Positions 44,646 through 53,934 are shown, counted from the first letter of the stretch. The stretch: 64,000 nucleotides of DNA from Streptomyces sp. XY006 (GCF_002237655.1 NZ_NOKT01000001.1:124001-188000); one strand, 5' to 3'. Translations and numbers: made by a program. The notes: a model not told the origin generated them from the sequence alone.

Positions 44646-45863
44646 ATGAGCACCGTCGCCCGCACCGACTGGCAGACCGCCCCCGTACCCGAGGACGCCG
44701 AGGGCTGGATCAGCCGCGCCGCCGAGGTCGCCGCCGTCCTCGCCACCGACGCCGCGGCCCGGGACAAGGCCGGCGCCACCCCCTACGAGGAGATCCGGCT
44801 GCTGAAGGACTCCGGCCTCGTCACCCTGCTCGGCCCCGTCGAGCACGGGGGAGGCGGACAGGACTGGCCCACCGCCTACCGCGTCGTGCGGGAGGTCGCC
44901 AAGGCGGACGGCTCCATCGGCCAGCTGCTCGGCTACCACTACCTGTGGAACTGGGCCGCCCGGCTGGTCGGCACCCGCGAACAGTGGGAGCAGGTGGAGG
45001 CCGAAGCCGCCCGCAACCGCTGGTTCTTCGGGGGCGCCGTCAACCCGCGCGACGCCGACGTGGTCGTGCGCGACGAGGGCGACACCCTCACCTTCACCGG
45101 CCGCAAGACCTTCTCCACCGGCAGCAAGGTCTCCGACGTCACCGTGCTCGAAGGCGTCCTGGAGGGCACCGAGGACCATGTCTTCGCCATCGTCCCCTCC
45201 GACAGCGAGGGCCTGACCTTCCACGACGACTGGGACAACATCGGCCAGCGCCTCACCGAGAGCGGCGGCGTCACCCTCGACGCCGTGCGCGTCCCCTGGT
45301 CGGCCGCCGCCGGATACGTGGACAAGCGGTTCCGGCCCCGCGTGTACAACACGCTCAACGTGCCGACCATCCAGCTCGTCTTCGTCAGCTTCTACCTCGG
45401 CATCGCGGCCGGTGCCCTGGAGACCGCCGCCACCTACACCCGCGCCAAGTCCCGTCCGTGGCTGCACGGCGGCCACGAGCGGGCCGTGGACGAGCCGTAC
45501 GTCATCGACACCTACGGCGACCTCACCGCCAAGCTGTGGGCCGTCGAGGCCCTGGCCGACGCCGTGGCCGCCGAGGGCCAGAAGCTGCACGACGACCCGG
45601 ACGCGGTCACCGAGCAGGCCCGCGGCGAGTTCGAGGTGCGGGTGGCCGCGGTCAAGGCCCGCGCCACCGACGTCGCCCTGGAGATCACCCACCGCATCTT
45701 CGAGGTGACCGGCGCCCGCGCCACCGCCTCCGCCGAGGGCCTCGACCGCTTCTGGCGCAACGTCCGCACCCACACCCTCCACGACCCCGTCGCCTACAAG
45801 CGCCGCGAGGTCGGCCGCCACGTCCTGACCGGCGAACTGCCGCAGCCCACCTGGTACTCCTGA
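44646..45863 (+). CDS. Acyl-CoA-dehydrogenase-fold flavin monooxygenase (DszC/SfnB-type)
   Basis: 405 residues with the acyl-CoA dehydrogenase fold: YEEIRLLKDSGLVTLLGPVE, GSIGQLLGYHYLWNWAARLV, FTGRKTFSTGSKVSDVTVLE, and GARATASAEGLDRFWRNVRT. This is the group containing DszC (dibenzothiophene to its sulfone) and SfnB/SfnC-like enzymes, which use FMNH2 and O2 rather than acyl-CoA. The His-Pro/Arg-Tyr-rich tail (VGRHVLTGELPQPTWYS) is like DszC. The start is ATG 44646 behind AGAGGAAGA; a longer frame upstream lies antisense to SfnG and is not coding. Confidence 0.9.
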   Translation: MSTVARTDWQTAPVPEDAEGWISRAAEVAAVLATDAAARDKAGATPYEEIRLLKDSGLVTLLGPVEHGGGGQDWPTAYRVVREVAKADGSIGQLLGYHYLWNWAARLVGTREQWEQVEAEAARNRWFFGGAVNPRDADVVVRDEGDTLTFTGRKTFSTGSKVSDVTVLEGVLEGTEDHVFAIVPSDSEGLTFHDDWDNIGQRLTESGGVTLDAVRVPWSAAAGYVDKRFRPRVYNTLNVPTIQLVFVSFYLGIAAGALETAATYTRAKSRPWLHGGHERAVDEPYVIDTYGDLTAKLWAVEALADAVAAEGQKLHDDPDAVTEQARGEFEVRVAAVKARATDVALEITHRIFEVTGARATASAEGLDRFWRNVRTHTLHDPVAYKRREVGRHVLTGELPQPTWYS

Positions 45864-45875
45864 AAGGTCCCTCCC

Positions 45876-46433
45876 ATGGCCACGATCCTGTCCGTCTCCG
45901 GCAGCCCCTCCGCCACTTCCCGCACCGCGCGACTCCTGCGCCACCTGGACCAGCGGCTCACCGCGCAGGGACACGAGGTGATCCCCTTCGACGTCCGCGA
46001 CCTGCCCGCCGAGGCCCTGCTCGGGGCGGACTTCCGGCACCCGGCCATCGTCCAGGCCACGGCGCTGGTCGAGCGGGCGGACGGGGTCGTGGTCGGCACC
46101 CCCGTCTACAAGGCCGCCTACTCCGGTCTGCTGAAGTCGCTGCTCGATCTGCTCCCGCAGTACGCGCTGGCCGGCAAGACGATCCTGCCGCTGGCCACCG
46201 GTGGCTCCGTCGCCCACGTCCTGGCCATCGACTACGCGCTGCGCCCCGTGCTGAGCTCCATGGGCGCCACGCACATCGTCCCGGGCTGGTTCACCCTCGA
46301 CAAGGACATCACCGCGGGCGACGACGGCACCCTGACCGTCGCGCCCGGCTCGGCGGAGGCCCTGGCGCAGGTCACGGACCAGTTCTCCGCCGCCCTGGGC
46401 GGACGCACGACACTGCTGGCGGCCACCGGATGA
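45876..46433 (+). CDS. ssuE: NAD(P)H-dependent FMN reductase (SsuE-like)
   Basis: 185 residues of the flavodoxin-like fold. ILSVSGSPSATSRTARLLRH is the FMN phosphate loop, and DGVVVGTPVYKAAYSGLLKS with LAGKTILPLATGGSVAHVLA match SsuE/MsuE. It supplies FMNH2 to the many two-component monooxygenases here. It starts at ATG 45876, 12 bases after the DszC-like gene, and ends in an ATGA overlap with the next. Confidence 0.93.
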   Translation: MATILSVSGSPSATSRTARLLRHLDQRLTAQGHEVIPFDVRDLPAEALLGADFRHPAIVQATALVERADGVVVGTPVYKAAYSGLLKSLLDLLPQYALAGKTILPLATGGSVAHVLAIDYALRPVLSSMGATHIVPGWFTLDKDITAGDDGTLTVAPGSAEALAQVTDQFSAALGGRTTLLAATG

Positions 46434-47626
46434 GCGCCGCGCACGTGATCGCCGACGACAGCGAGGCGCTCACCGTCGCCGCGGCACTCGCCGCGGAGTT
46501 CCGCAAGGACGCCGCCGAGCGGGACGCCCGCCGGCGGCTGCCGCACGCGGAGCTGGACCGGCTCTCGGCGTCGGGGCTGCTCGCCGTCTCGGTGCCGGCC
46601 GAGTCCGGCGGCGCGGACGTCGGCGCGGGCACGCTCGCCGAGATCTTCCGGCTGCTGGCCACCGCCGACGCCAGCCTCGCCCAGATCCCGCAGAGCCATT
46701 TCGTGTACGTCAACGTGCTGCGGCGGCAGGGGACCGACGAGCAGCGGGCGTTCTTCTTCGGCGAGGTGCTGGCCGGCAAGCGGCTGGGCAACGCCCAGTC
46801 CGAGGCGGGCACCCGGCACGTACAGGACCTGCGCACCCGGCTCGTGCCGCGGCCGGACGGCTCGTACGTCCTCGACGGCGTCAAGCACTACTCCACCGGC
46901 GCCCTGTTCGCCGACTGGATCCCGGTGCTCGCCCGGGCCGAGGACGACACCCTGCACGTCGCCTACGTGCCGCGGGACGCCCCGGGGCTCACCGTGGTCG
47001 ACGACTGGGACGGCATGGGGCAGCGCACCACCGCCAGCGGAACCGTCCGTCTGGAGTCGGTGCCCGTCCCCGCCGGCCGGGTCGTCCCGCACCACCTCAC
47101 CTTCCAGGGGCCGCAACTGCACGGCGCGGTGGCCCAGTTGCTCCACGCGGCGATCGACACCGGGATCGCCGCCGGAGCACTGGCCGAGGCGGTGGAGTTC
47201 GTCCGCGCCAAGAGCCGGCCCTGGTTCGAGAGCGTGGAGGAGGGGCACGCCACCGCGGCCGAGGACCCGCTTCTGATCCAGCGGTTCGGTGAACTGTCGA
47301 TCCGGGTCCGCACGGCCGAGGCGCTGCTGCGCGAGGCGGCCCGCACGGTCGACGCCGCGGACGCCGACCTGACCGACGACTCGGCAGCCGCCGCCTCCAT
47401 CGCGGTGGCCACCGCCAAGGTGGCGGCGGCCGAGGCGGCCGTGGAGCTGGGCAGCGCCCTCTTCGAGGTCGCCGGGACCCGCTCGGCGCTCGACTCCCTT
47501 GGGCTGCACCGCCATTGGCGGGACGCCCGGACCCACTCCCTGCACGACCCGGCCCGCTGGAAGGTCCAGCACATCGGCCGCTACGTGCTGAACGGCACCA
47601 GGCCGCCCCGGCACGGACTTCTCTGA
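46430..47626 (+). CDS. SfnB family sulfur acquisition oxidoreductase
   Basis: 398 residues of the acyl-CoA dehydrogenase fold. RRLPHAELDRLSASGLLAVS, DASLAQIPQSHFVYVNVLRR, RLGNAQSEAGTRHVQDLRTR and YSTGALFADWIPVLA are typical of SfnB. It is a paralogue of 44646-45863. The family is annotated as part of dimethylsulfone and sulfur-source use, though the exact reaction is not settled. It starts at ATG 46430, overlapping the reductase stop. Confidence 0.9.
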   Translation: MSAAHVIADDSEALTVAAALAAEFRKDAAERDARRRLPHAELDRLSASGLLAVSVPAESGGADVGAGTLAEIFRLLATADASLAQIPQSHFVYVNVLRRQGTDEQRAFFFGEVLAGKRLGNAQSEAGTRHVQDLRTRLVPRPDGSYVLDGVKHYSTGALFADWIPVLARAEDDTLHVAYVPRDAPGLTVVDDWDGMGQRTTASGTVRLESVPVPAGRVVPHHLTFQGPQLHGAVAQLLHAAIDTGIAAGALAEAVEFVRAKSRPWFESVEEGHATAAEDPLLIQRFGELSIRVRTAEALLREAARTVDAADADLTDDSAAAASIAVATAKVAAAEAAVELGSALFEVAGTRSALDSLGLHRHWRDARTHSLHDPARWKVQHIGRYVLNGTRPPRHGLL

Positions 47627-47658
47627 CGACCCCCAGCGCACCTGATCGGAGCCCCCGC

Positions 47659-48816
47659 GTGTCCCTGACCTTCCACTGGTTCCTGCCCACCAACGGCGAC
47701 AGCCGCCATGTCGTCGGCGGCGGCCACGGCACCCCGGCGACGGAGACCGGCCGCGACCGGCCGCCGACGGTCGGCTATCTGAGCCAGATCGCCCGCGCCG
47801 CCGAGGACCTCGGCTTCGTCGGTGCCCTCACCCCGACCGGCGCCTGGTGCGAGGACGCGTGGCTGACCACGGCCATGGTCAGCCAGCGGACCGAGCGGCT
47901 GAAGTTTCTCGTCGCCTTCCGGCCCGGTTTCGTCTCGCCGACGCTCGCCGCGCAGATGGCCTCCACCTTCCAGCGCCAGACGGGCGGACGCCTGCTGCTC
48001 AACGTCGTCACCGGCGGCGAGAGCCACGAGCAGCGCGCCTACGGCGACTTCCTGGACAAGGACGCCCGCTACCGCCGTACCGGTGAATTCCTCCAGATCG
48101 TCCGAGAGTTGTGGGCCGGCAAGACCGTCGACCTGCACGGCGAGCACCTCCAGGTGGAGGACGCGCGCCTGGCGCGGGTGCCCGACCCGGTGCCCCAGGT
48201 CTACTTCGGCGGCTCCTCGCCGATCGCCGGAGAGGTCGCCGCCCGGCACGCCGACGTGTACCTCACCTGGGGTGAGCCGCCCGCACAGGTCGCCGAGAAG
48301 ATCGCCTGGGTACGGGCGCTGGCGGCCCGGGAGGGCCGCGCCGTCCGCTTCGGCATCCGGCTGCACGTCATCACCCGGGACACCTCGGAACAGGCCTGGG
48401 CGGAGGCGGAGCGGCTGCTGGCCGGCTTCGACGCCGAGACCGTGGCGTCGGTCCAGGCGGGGCTCGCCCGCAGCGAGTCGGAGGGACAGCGGCGCATGCT
48501 CGCCCTGCACGGCGGCGGCAGCCGCGACCGCCTGGAGATCCACCCCAACCTGTGGGCCGGCATCGGCCTGGTGCGCGGCGGCGCGGGCACCGCCCTGGTC
48601 GGCAGCCACGACGAGGTCGCCGAGCGTATCCAGGAGTACGCGGCCCTGGGCATCGAGGAGTTCGTGCTCTCCGGCTATCCGCACCTGGAGGAGGCGTACT
48701 GGTTCGGTGAGGGCGTCCTGCCCCGGCTGCAGGCCCGGGGAGTGTGGCAGCACCCCTTCGGCCGGCCGACGGCCCCCTCCGCGCAGGTGCCCTTCGCCGA
48801 CGCGGGACGTCCCTGA
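47659..48816 (+). CDS. ssuD: Alkanesulfonate monooxygenase, SsuD-type
   Basis: 385 residues. FHWFLPTNGDSRHVVGGGHG is the SsuD start. AFRPGFVSPTLAAQMASTFQ, LLLNVVTGGESHEQRAYGDF and FGGSSPIAGEVAARHADVYL carry the sulfonate-site residues of the family. It cleaves alkanesulfonates to aldehyde and sulfite with FMNH2 from the SsuE-like enzyme. It starts at GTG 47659 behind TCGGAG. It differs from the copy at 31716, so the two probably have different substrate ranges. Confidence 0.93.
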   Translation: MSLTFHWFLPTNGDSRHVVGGGHGTPATETGRDRPPTVGYLSQIARAAEDLGFVGALTPTGAWCEDAWLTTAMVSQRTERLKFLVAFRPGFVSPTLAAQMASTFQRQTGGRLLLNVVTGGESHEQRAYGDFLDKDARYRRTGEFLQIVRELWAGKTVDLHGEHLQVEDARLARVPDPVPQVYFGGSSPIAGEVAARHADVYLTWGEPPAQVAEKIAWVRALAAREGRAVRFGIRLHVITRDTSEQAWAEAERLLAGFDAETVASVQAGLARSESEGQRRMLALHGGGSRDRLEIHPNLWAGIGLVRGGAGTALVGSHDEVAERIQEYAALGIEEFVLSGYPHLEEAYWFGEGVLPRLQARGVWQHPFGRPTAPSAQVPFADAGRP

Positions 48817-48859
48817 ACGCACCACCCTCCCCGGAACCACCCACACCGAAGGAGAACGT

Positions 48860-50125
48860 GTGAGCCCGTACAGAACCCGTCCCGCCGCCGTCGCCCTGGG
48901 CGCGGCGGTGCTGCTCGCCGCGTCCCTCGCCGTGCCGGGGGCCGCCGCGGCCGACCGCGGCACCACCGCGCTCACCTGGTACGACGCGACGGCCGAGACC
49001 GTCGCTGCCGCCGGGGCGTCCACCCAGATCACCAACAGCCGCACCTGGGCGATCGGTTGGCTCGCCGCGGCCCGGGCGACCCGGAGCGTGCCGGCGGGCG
49101 TGGAGCGCGCCCCCTACCAGGAGGCGGCGCTGGCCGCGGCCGTGCACCGGGCGCTGGTCACGCTCGTGCCGAGCCGGACCGAGCAGCTCGACGCGACGTA
49201 CGAGAAGACACTCGACGCCGTGCCCGACGGCCCTGCGGAGCGGCGCGGGATCGCTGCGGGCGAGCGGCAGGCGAACCTGCTCCTCGCGGCGCGGCAGGGC
49301 GACGGCCTCGACCCCGGCTCGGTCAACGCGCCCTACCCCGTACGGCCCGCGGCGCCCGGTGTGTGGCAGCCGACGCCACCCGCCTACGCCCCGGCGGCGC
49401 AGTACGGCAACCGTCTCGCCGAGCCGTTCGTGCTCAGGGCGGGCGACCAGTTCCGGCTCGGCCCGCCTCCCGCACTGGACTCCGCGCGCTACGCCGCCGA
49501 CCTCGCGGAGGTACGGGCGTACGGCGGCGCGGACAGCACGGCACGCAGCGCCCACCAGACCGAGACGGCCACCTTCTGGCTCGGCTCCTCCCTCACCCTC
49601 TACACCGAGCCGTTGCGCGTGGCCCTCTCCCGCGCGCGGCAGGGGCCGGCCGGACAGGCTCGGCTGGTGGCGCTCTTCCATGTGGCGCTCGTGGACACGC
49701 AGATCGCCACCTCCGACAGCAAGTACGCCTACGAGCGCTGGCGTCCGGTGACCGCGATCCGCACCGGCGCCCTCGACCCCGACCCGGACTGGACGCCGCT
49801 GCACGCCACCCCGGCGCATCCGGACTACCCGAGCGGCCACAACACCTACTCGGGCGCCGCGGAGACGGTGCTGTCGGCGCTCGTGGGCCCGCGGACCGCC
49901 CCCTTCGACCTGACGAGCCCCACCGCGCCCGGCGTGACCAGGACGTACACCACCTGGCGGCAGCTGTCGGACGAGAACGTGGACGCCCGGGTCCTGTCGG
50001 GCATCCACACCCGCTCCGCCGACGAGGCCGGCATCACACTCGGCACGAACGTGGCCCGCCACGTCCTGCGCCACGCGGGACACCTCCTGGCTCCTGTCCA
50101 GCACACGGCGGCGGACAGCCACTGA
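48860..50125 (+). CDS. Secreted vanadium-dependent haloperoxidase-like (PAP2) protein
   Basis: 421 residues with a signal peptide (ALGAAVLLAASLAVPGAAA, cleavage near residue 32). The vanadate or phosphate site of the haloperoxidase/acid-phosphatase superfamily is visible: KYAYERWRPVTAIR, then PDYPSGHNTY (P-S-G-H), and RVLSGIHTRSADEAGI. This C-terminal order fits streptomycete vanadium haloperoxidase homologues. It is the last gene of the second sulfur operon, 43 bases after ssuD, with its own AAGGAGAA and GTG 48860. A secreted peroxidase could oxidise thioethers to sulfoxides, which is speculative; a phosphatase role is also possible. Confidence 0.87.
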   Translation: MSPYRTRPAAVALGAAVLLAASLAVPGAAAADRGTTALTWYDATAETVAAAGASTQITNSRTWAIGWLAAARATRSVPAGVERAPYQEAALAAAVHRALVTLVPSRTEQLDATYEKTLDAVPDGPAERRGIAAGERQANLLLAARQGDGLDPGSVNAPYPVRPAAPGVWQPTPPAYAPAAQYGNRLAEPFVLRAGDQFRLGPPPALDSARYAADLAEVRAYGGADSTARSAHQTETATFWLGSSLTLYTEPLRVALSRARQGPAGQARLVALFHVALVDTQIATSDSKYAYERWRPVTAIRTGALDPDPDWTPLHATPAHPDYPSGHNTYSGAAETVLSALVGPRTAPFDLTSPTAPGVTRTYTTWRQLSDENVDARVLSGIHTRSADEAGITLGTNVARHVLRHAGHLLAPVQHTAADSH

Positions 50126-50130
50126 CGCGC

Positions 50131-50164
50131 ACGTCCCGGCCGGTCACGCGACCGGCCGGGACGT
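50131..50164. terminator. Very strong bidirectional terminator
   Basis: A 15-base perfect stem, ACGTCCCGGCCGGTC (50131-50145) with GACCGGCCGGGACGT (50150-50164) and the loop ACGC. It separates the convergent second and third sulfur operons. Confidence 0.92.
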
Positions 50165-50224
50165 CTGTGGCTTGCGCCCGCGTCCCGCGCCGCCAGGGCG
50201 CGGGCGCTGCTTTCCGGTCCCGGG

Positions 50225-51109
50225 TCAGCGGCCCGTTGTCGCGGGGCCGACCGGGGTGTCGCCGCGGAGTGTGATGCGGTGCATGACGCGGTGCCGGTCG
50301 CCGTAGTCGCGGTTGGCGTAGTGGGCCGTGCTGCGGTTGTCCCACAGGGCGACGTCCCCCTGCTGCCAGCGGTGCCGCACCACGTGTTCGGGCTTGGTGA
50401 GGTGCGCGTACAGGATGTCCAGGATGCCCCGGCTCTCGTGTTCCGAGACGCCGACGATGTGCGAGGTGAAGCCGGGGTTGACGAACAGTCCCTTGCGGCC
50501 GCTCTCCGGGTGCACCCGCACCACCGGGTGCTCCACCGGCTCCAGGGCGGTGAACACCTCGCCCTCCCACAGGTTGCCCCGGCCCTGACGGCGCTGGGCG
50601 AGGTAGTAGCCGAACTCGCGACTGCCGTCGTGCACGGCGGTGAGCGTGTCGACGTACTCCCGCAGGCCCGGTGACAGCGACTCGTAGGCGAGCTGGCTGT
50701 CGGCCCAGTTGGTGTCGCCGCCCAGCGGCGGCAGCACCACGGCACGCAGCACGGAGATCGCCGGCGGCCGCCGCACGAACGTCACGTCCGTGTGCCACAC
50801 GTCGGCGAACCCGTTGTCCTGGCTGTCCAGCGAGTACACCTCGGGCGCCACGTCACCGGAGTCGTGCACCGGGTGGCCCACGGTGACCTCGCCCAGCCGC
50901 CGGCCGAACTCGATCTGCGCGGCGTCGTCGAGGCCGTGCTGCCTCCGCACGAAGAGCACCTTGTACGCCACCAGGGCCTCACGCAGCGCCAGCACCTGGT
51001 CGTCGTCGAGGCGCGCGAGGTCGATGCCGTCGATCTCGGCACCGAAACCGGGTCCGAGCCGGGTCAGGGGCAGCCGGGTCACGGCGGGCCGCTCGCTGAG
51101 AACGCTCAC
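50225..51109 (-). CDS. TauD/AtsK-type Fe(II)/2-oxoglutarate dioxygenase
   Basis: 294 residues. The iron triad is visible: VWHTDVTF gives His and Asp, and the distal His is in NRSTAHYANRDYG. VMHRITLRGD supplies the Arg for 2-oxoglutarate. The LTRLGPGFGAEIDGIDLARL start is typical of the TauD family. It would release sulfite from taurine-like sulfonates or sulfate from alkyl sulfates; the WHTDVTFV context is also seen in AtsK. The start is GTG 51109 behind GAAGGA. It is the last gene of the leader 3-ssuC-ssuA-ssuB operon. Confidence 0.92.
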   Translation of the reverse strand: MSVLSERPAVTRLPLTRLGPGFGAEIDGIDLARLDDDQVLALREALVAYKVLFVRRQHGLDDAAQIEFGRRLGEVTVGHPVHDSGDVAPEVYSLDSQDNGFADVWHTDVTFVRRPPAISVLRAVVLPPLGGDTNWADSQLAYESLSPGLREYVDTLTAVHDGSREFGYYLAQRRQGRGNLWEGEVFTALEPVEHPVVRVHPESGRKGLFVNPGFTSHIVGVSEHESRGILDILYAHLTKPEHVVRHRWQQGDVALWDNRSTAHYANRDYGDRHRVMHRITLRGDTPVGPATTGR

Positions 51110-51157
51110 TTGTGGATCCTTCCTGTTCGTGCGTTACCTGTCCGTGTGATACGGGAC

Positions 51158-51976
51158 TCAGGCCGCCGCGGCGGCCTTGACGGCGTGGGACACCTGCGCG
51201 CGCAGCTCGGCGAACTCCTGTGAGCCGCGCAGCTCCTCGGCGTCGACGTCGCCGCGCGGCAGGGTGATCGGCAGATCCAGGGCCACGGTCCCGGGACTCC
51301 GGGTCAGCACCACGATGCGGGAGCCGAGGAACACCGCCTCGTCCGCCGAGTGCGTCACGAACACCGCGGTCCGCCCGGTCCGTTCGGTCATCCGGCGGAC
51401 GTCCTCCTGGAGCCGCTCCCGGGTCAGCGCGTCCAGCGCCGCGAACGGCTCGTCCAGCAGGAGCAGCGGGTTCTCGGCGGCGAGTGCCCGGGCGATGGCG
51501 ACGCGCTGCTGCTGGCCGCCCGAGATCTCCCAGACGCGCCGCCGCTCGGTGCCCTCCAGGCCGACCCGGGCCAGCAGCTCCGCGCGCCGCTCGGGCCAAC
51601 GGGCGCGCTCCACGCCCGCGTACCGCAGCGCCAGGTCGATGTTGCCGCGTACGGTCCGCCAGGGGAACAGCCGCGGTGTCTGGAAGACCACGCCGGCCGC
51701 TTCCCCGGGCCGCGGCTCGGCGCCGGAGACCCGTACCGAGCCGTGCGTGGGCCGTTCGAAACCGGCGATCAGCCGCAGCAGCGTGCTCTTGCCGCAGCCG
51801 GAGGCACCCACCAGGACGAGGAACTCCCCGGCCGGCACGGTCAGATCGACCGGCCCTACGGCGGTGAAGGTCTCGCCGCCCCGGCCGTACCGGTGGGTGA
51901 CGTGGTCGAGCCGGACCGACCCGGCCCGCGAGGTGTCCGCCGAGGTCGCTGCCTCGGTCGTCTCACTTGAGGACAT
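51158..51976 (-). CDS. ssuB: Sulfonate/taurine-type ABC transporter ATPase
   Basis: 272 residues. Walker A GASGCGKST, Q-loop VVFQTPRLFPWRTVRGNIDL, signature ISGGQQQR, Walker B LLLLDEPFAALDALT, H-loop VTHSADEAVFLGSR. The PRLFPWRTVRGN stretch is characteristic of SsuB/TauB. It starts at ATG 51976, 14 bases inside ssuA. Confidence 0.94.
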   Translation of the reverse strand: MSSSETTEAATSADTSRAGSVRLDHVTHRYGRGGETFTAVGPVDLTVPAGEFLVLVGASGCGKSTLLRLIAGFERPTHGSVRVSGAEPRPGEAAGVVFQTPRLFPWRTVRGNIDLALRYAGVERARWPERRAELLARVGLEGTERRRVWEISGGQQQRVAIARALAAENPLLLLDEPFAALDALTRERLQEDVRRMTERTGRTAVFVTHSADEAVFLGSRIVVLTRSPGTVALDLPITLPRGDVDAEELRGSQEFAELRAQVSHAVKAAAAA

Positions 51977-53015
51977 CGGGCAGCCCCTTGAGGTAGAAGG
52001 CCTTGCGGACGACGTCCTCGGACGGCGCGGCGGGGATCTGCTGCTGGTCGGCCAGGAACGCCCCGGTGTCGGTGACGTAGCCGAGCAACTTGCCGGGGCT
52101 GCCGTCCGTGCCCAGCCAGTCGGCGGAGACCACCTGCTCGGGAGTGAGGAACACGCCCTGGGACAGCTGTGCCTCGGCGTCCTTCTCGGGGATGCCGAGT
52201 TCGGCGGCGACCGCCTTGACCGTGCCGGCCGGGTCGGACTTGATCAGGCGCAGCGCCTCGGCCTCCGCCTTGCGCCAGGCGTCGATCGCCTTGGGGTCCC
52301 TGGCGATCAGGTCGTCCGACACGACGGCCAGGTCCAGCGTGGGCTTGCCCGCCGCCCCGATCTCCTTGCTGCTGGTGAGCTGGGTGCCGGTGGCGCGCAG
52401 TTCGTCCAGGGTGGGCAGCCAGACGTAGGCGGCGTCGATGTCCCCGCGTTGCCAGGCGGCGAGGATGGGCTGCGGCTGCAGGTCGATGAGTTCGACGTCC
52501 GACGGCTTGAGGCCGGCCGACTCCAGCGCCGCCAGCAGGCTGTAGTGGGAGGTGGAGGCGAAGGGCGTGGCTATCTTCCTGCCCTTGAGCCCGGCGATCT
52601 CGGTGATGCCGGTGGCCTTGCGCGCCACCAGTGCCTCGTTCTCGCCCGCGACGTCGAGGATCCACGCGACCTTGTACGGAATGGGTGAACTGCCCGACAC
52701 GCCACGGGCGAAGGGGCTGGAGCCGAGTGCGGCGATGTCGAGGGACTTGCCGATGAAGGCCTGGTTGACCCCGGCACCGGAGTCGAACTTGATCCAGGTG
52801 ATCTCGTGGTCCGGCAGCGCCTTCTCCAGCAGCTTTCTGTGCTTCACGATCAGGTCCCCGCTGGGAAAGGCGAAGTAGCCGACGCGCAGCCGTTTCGAGC
52901 CGCCGGACGCGGACGCCTCACTGCCGGAGGAGCAGCCGGTGACGGCCGCGGACACCGCGGCGAGGGCCCCGGCGAGGAGGAGGCGGCGGGACGGGCCGTG
53001 CGAGGCAGGGGACAT
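51963..53015 (-). CDS. ssuA: Sulfonate/taurine-type binding lipoprotein
   Basis: 350 residues. The signal has a twin-Arg (GPSRRLLLAGALA) and the lipobox AVTGC (Cys28). The mature part is SsuA/TauA-like: LRVGYFAFPSGDLIVKHRKL, FDSGAGVNQAFIGKSLDIAA, GLKGRKIATPFASTSHYSLL, and WLPTLDELRATGTQLTSS. It captures aliphatic sulfonates or taurine outside the cell. The start is ATG 53015 behind GGCTCCTCC-complementary GGAGGAG-like sequence. Confidence 0.92.
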   Translation of the reverse strand: MSPASHGPSRRLLLAGALAAVSAAVTGCSSGSEASASGGSKRLRVGYFAFPSGDLIVKHRKLLEKALPDHEITWIKFDSGAGVNQAFIGKSLDIAALGSSPFARGVSGSSPIPYKVAWILDVAGENEALVARKATGITEIAGLKGRKIATPFASTSHYSLLAALESAGLKPSDVELIDLQPQPILAAWQRGDIDAAYVWLPTLDELRATGTQLTSSKEIGAAGKPTLDLAVVSDDLIARDPKAIDAWRKAEAEALRLIKSDPAGTVKAVAAELGIPEKDAEAQLSQGVFLTPEQVVSADWLGTDGSPGKLLGYVTDTGAFLADQQQIPAAPSEDVVRKAFYLKGLPDVLK

Positions 53016-53067
53016 GGAGGAGCCGTTTCTGTGCGGAGGAGCGGGAAGGGAGAGGCAGGCAGGCGGA

Positions 53068-53934
53068 TCAGGCGCGGCCGCGCCAGGGAACGGCGACGCG
53101 TTCGAGCCGGAGCAGCAGGCCGTCGATGATCAGGCCCGAGACGCCGATGGCGATGATGCCGACGAGCACCACGGGGGTGTTGTTGTAGTTGGCGGCGTCC
53201 TTGACCATGCCGCCGATCCCGGGCAGACCGTTGACCAACTCGGCGGCGACCAGGGAGGAGTAGGCCACACCCACGGCGAGCCGGACTCCGGTGAGGGTCT
53301 CCGGCAGGGCGGAGGGGACGACGACGTCCCTGACCACGTCCCAGCGGGACGCGCCGAGCGCCCGGGCGGCCTCGATCAGCTGCTTCGGCACGGCGGCGAC
53401 GGCCGTGGTCGTGGACACCGCGACGGGTGGGAAGGCGGCCACGGCCAGCAGCGTCACCTTCGGCTCCTCGTTGATGCCCAGCCAGATGATGAGCAGGGAG
53501 AAGTACGCGAGCGGCGGCAGGGTGCGCAGGAACGTGATCCAGGGCTCGAACAGCGAGCGCACCCAGCCGACGGTGCCCATCAGCAGCCCGAAGACCACGC
53601 CGGCGACGACGCCGATGCCGGCCCCGAGCCCGATACGCCGCAGGCTGATGCCCAGGTGCTCGACGAGCGTGGTGCCGTTGTAGCCCCGGATGCCGTCGTG
53701 GGTGGTGGAGACGTCGACGAACGCGTCCCACACCCTGGCCGGCGGAGGGACGAGCGTCTCGCTCCACGTCCCGCTCGCCGCGAGCAGCTGCCACAGCAGG
53801 AGGAAGAGCAGGAGCGAGCCCGACGGCAGCGCGACAGGGCGCACACGCAGCCACACGCTCCGCGCGGGCGCGGCGGGTTCGGGTGGCGCGTCGGCCGGGT
53901 CGGCGGGTTTCAGGAGTGCGGGAGTCGTGGACAC
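53068..53934 (-). CDS. ssuC: Sulfonate/taurine-type ABC permease
   Basis: 288 residues with about six membrane helices. The coupling motif EAARALGASRWDVVRDVVVP and PAxLPETLTGVRLAVGVAYS are of the SsuC/TauC family. It starts at GTG 53934 behind GGAGGACC, 181 bases after the stop of leader 3. It is the first structural gene of the third sulfur operon. Confidence 0.93.
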   Translation of the reverse strand: MSTTPALLKPADPADAPPEPAAPARSVWLRVRPVALPSGSLLLFLLLWQLLAASGTWSETLVPPPARVWDAFVDVSTTHDGIRGYNGTTLVEHLGISLRRIGLGAGIGVVAGVVFGLLMGTVGWVRSLFEPWITFLRTLPPLAYFSLLIIWLGINEEPKVTLLAVAAFPPVAVSTTTAVAAVPKQLIEAARALGASRWDVVRDVVVPSALPETLTGVRLAVGVAYSSLVAAELVNGLPGIGGMVKDAANYNNTPVVLVGIIAIGVSGLIIDGLLLRLERVAVPWRGRA

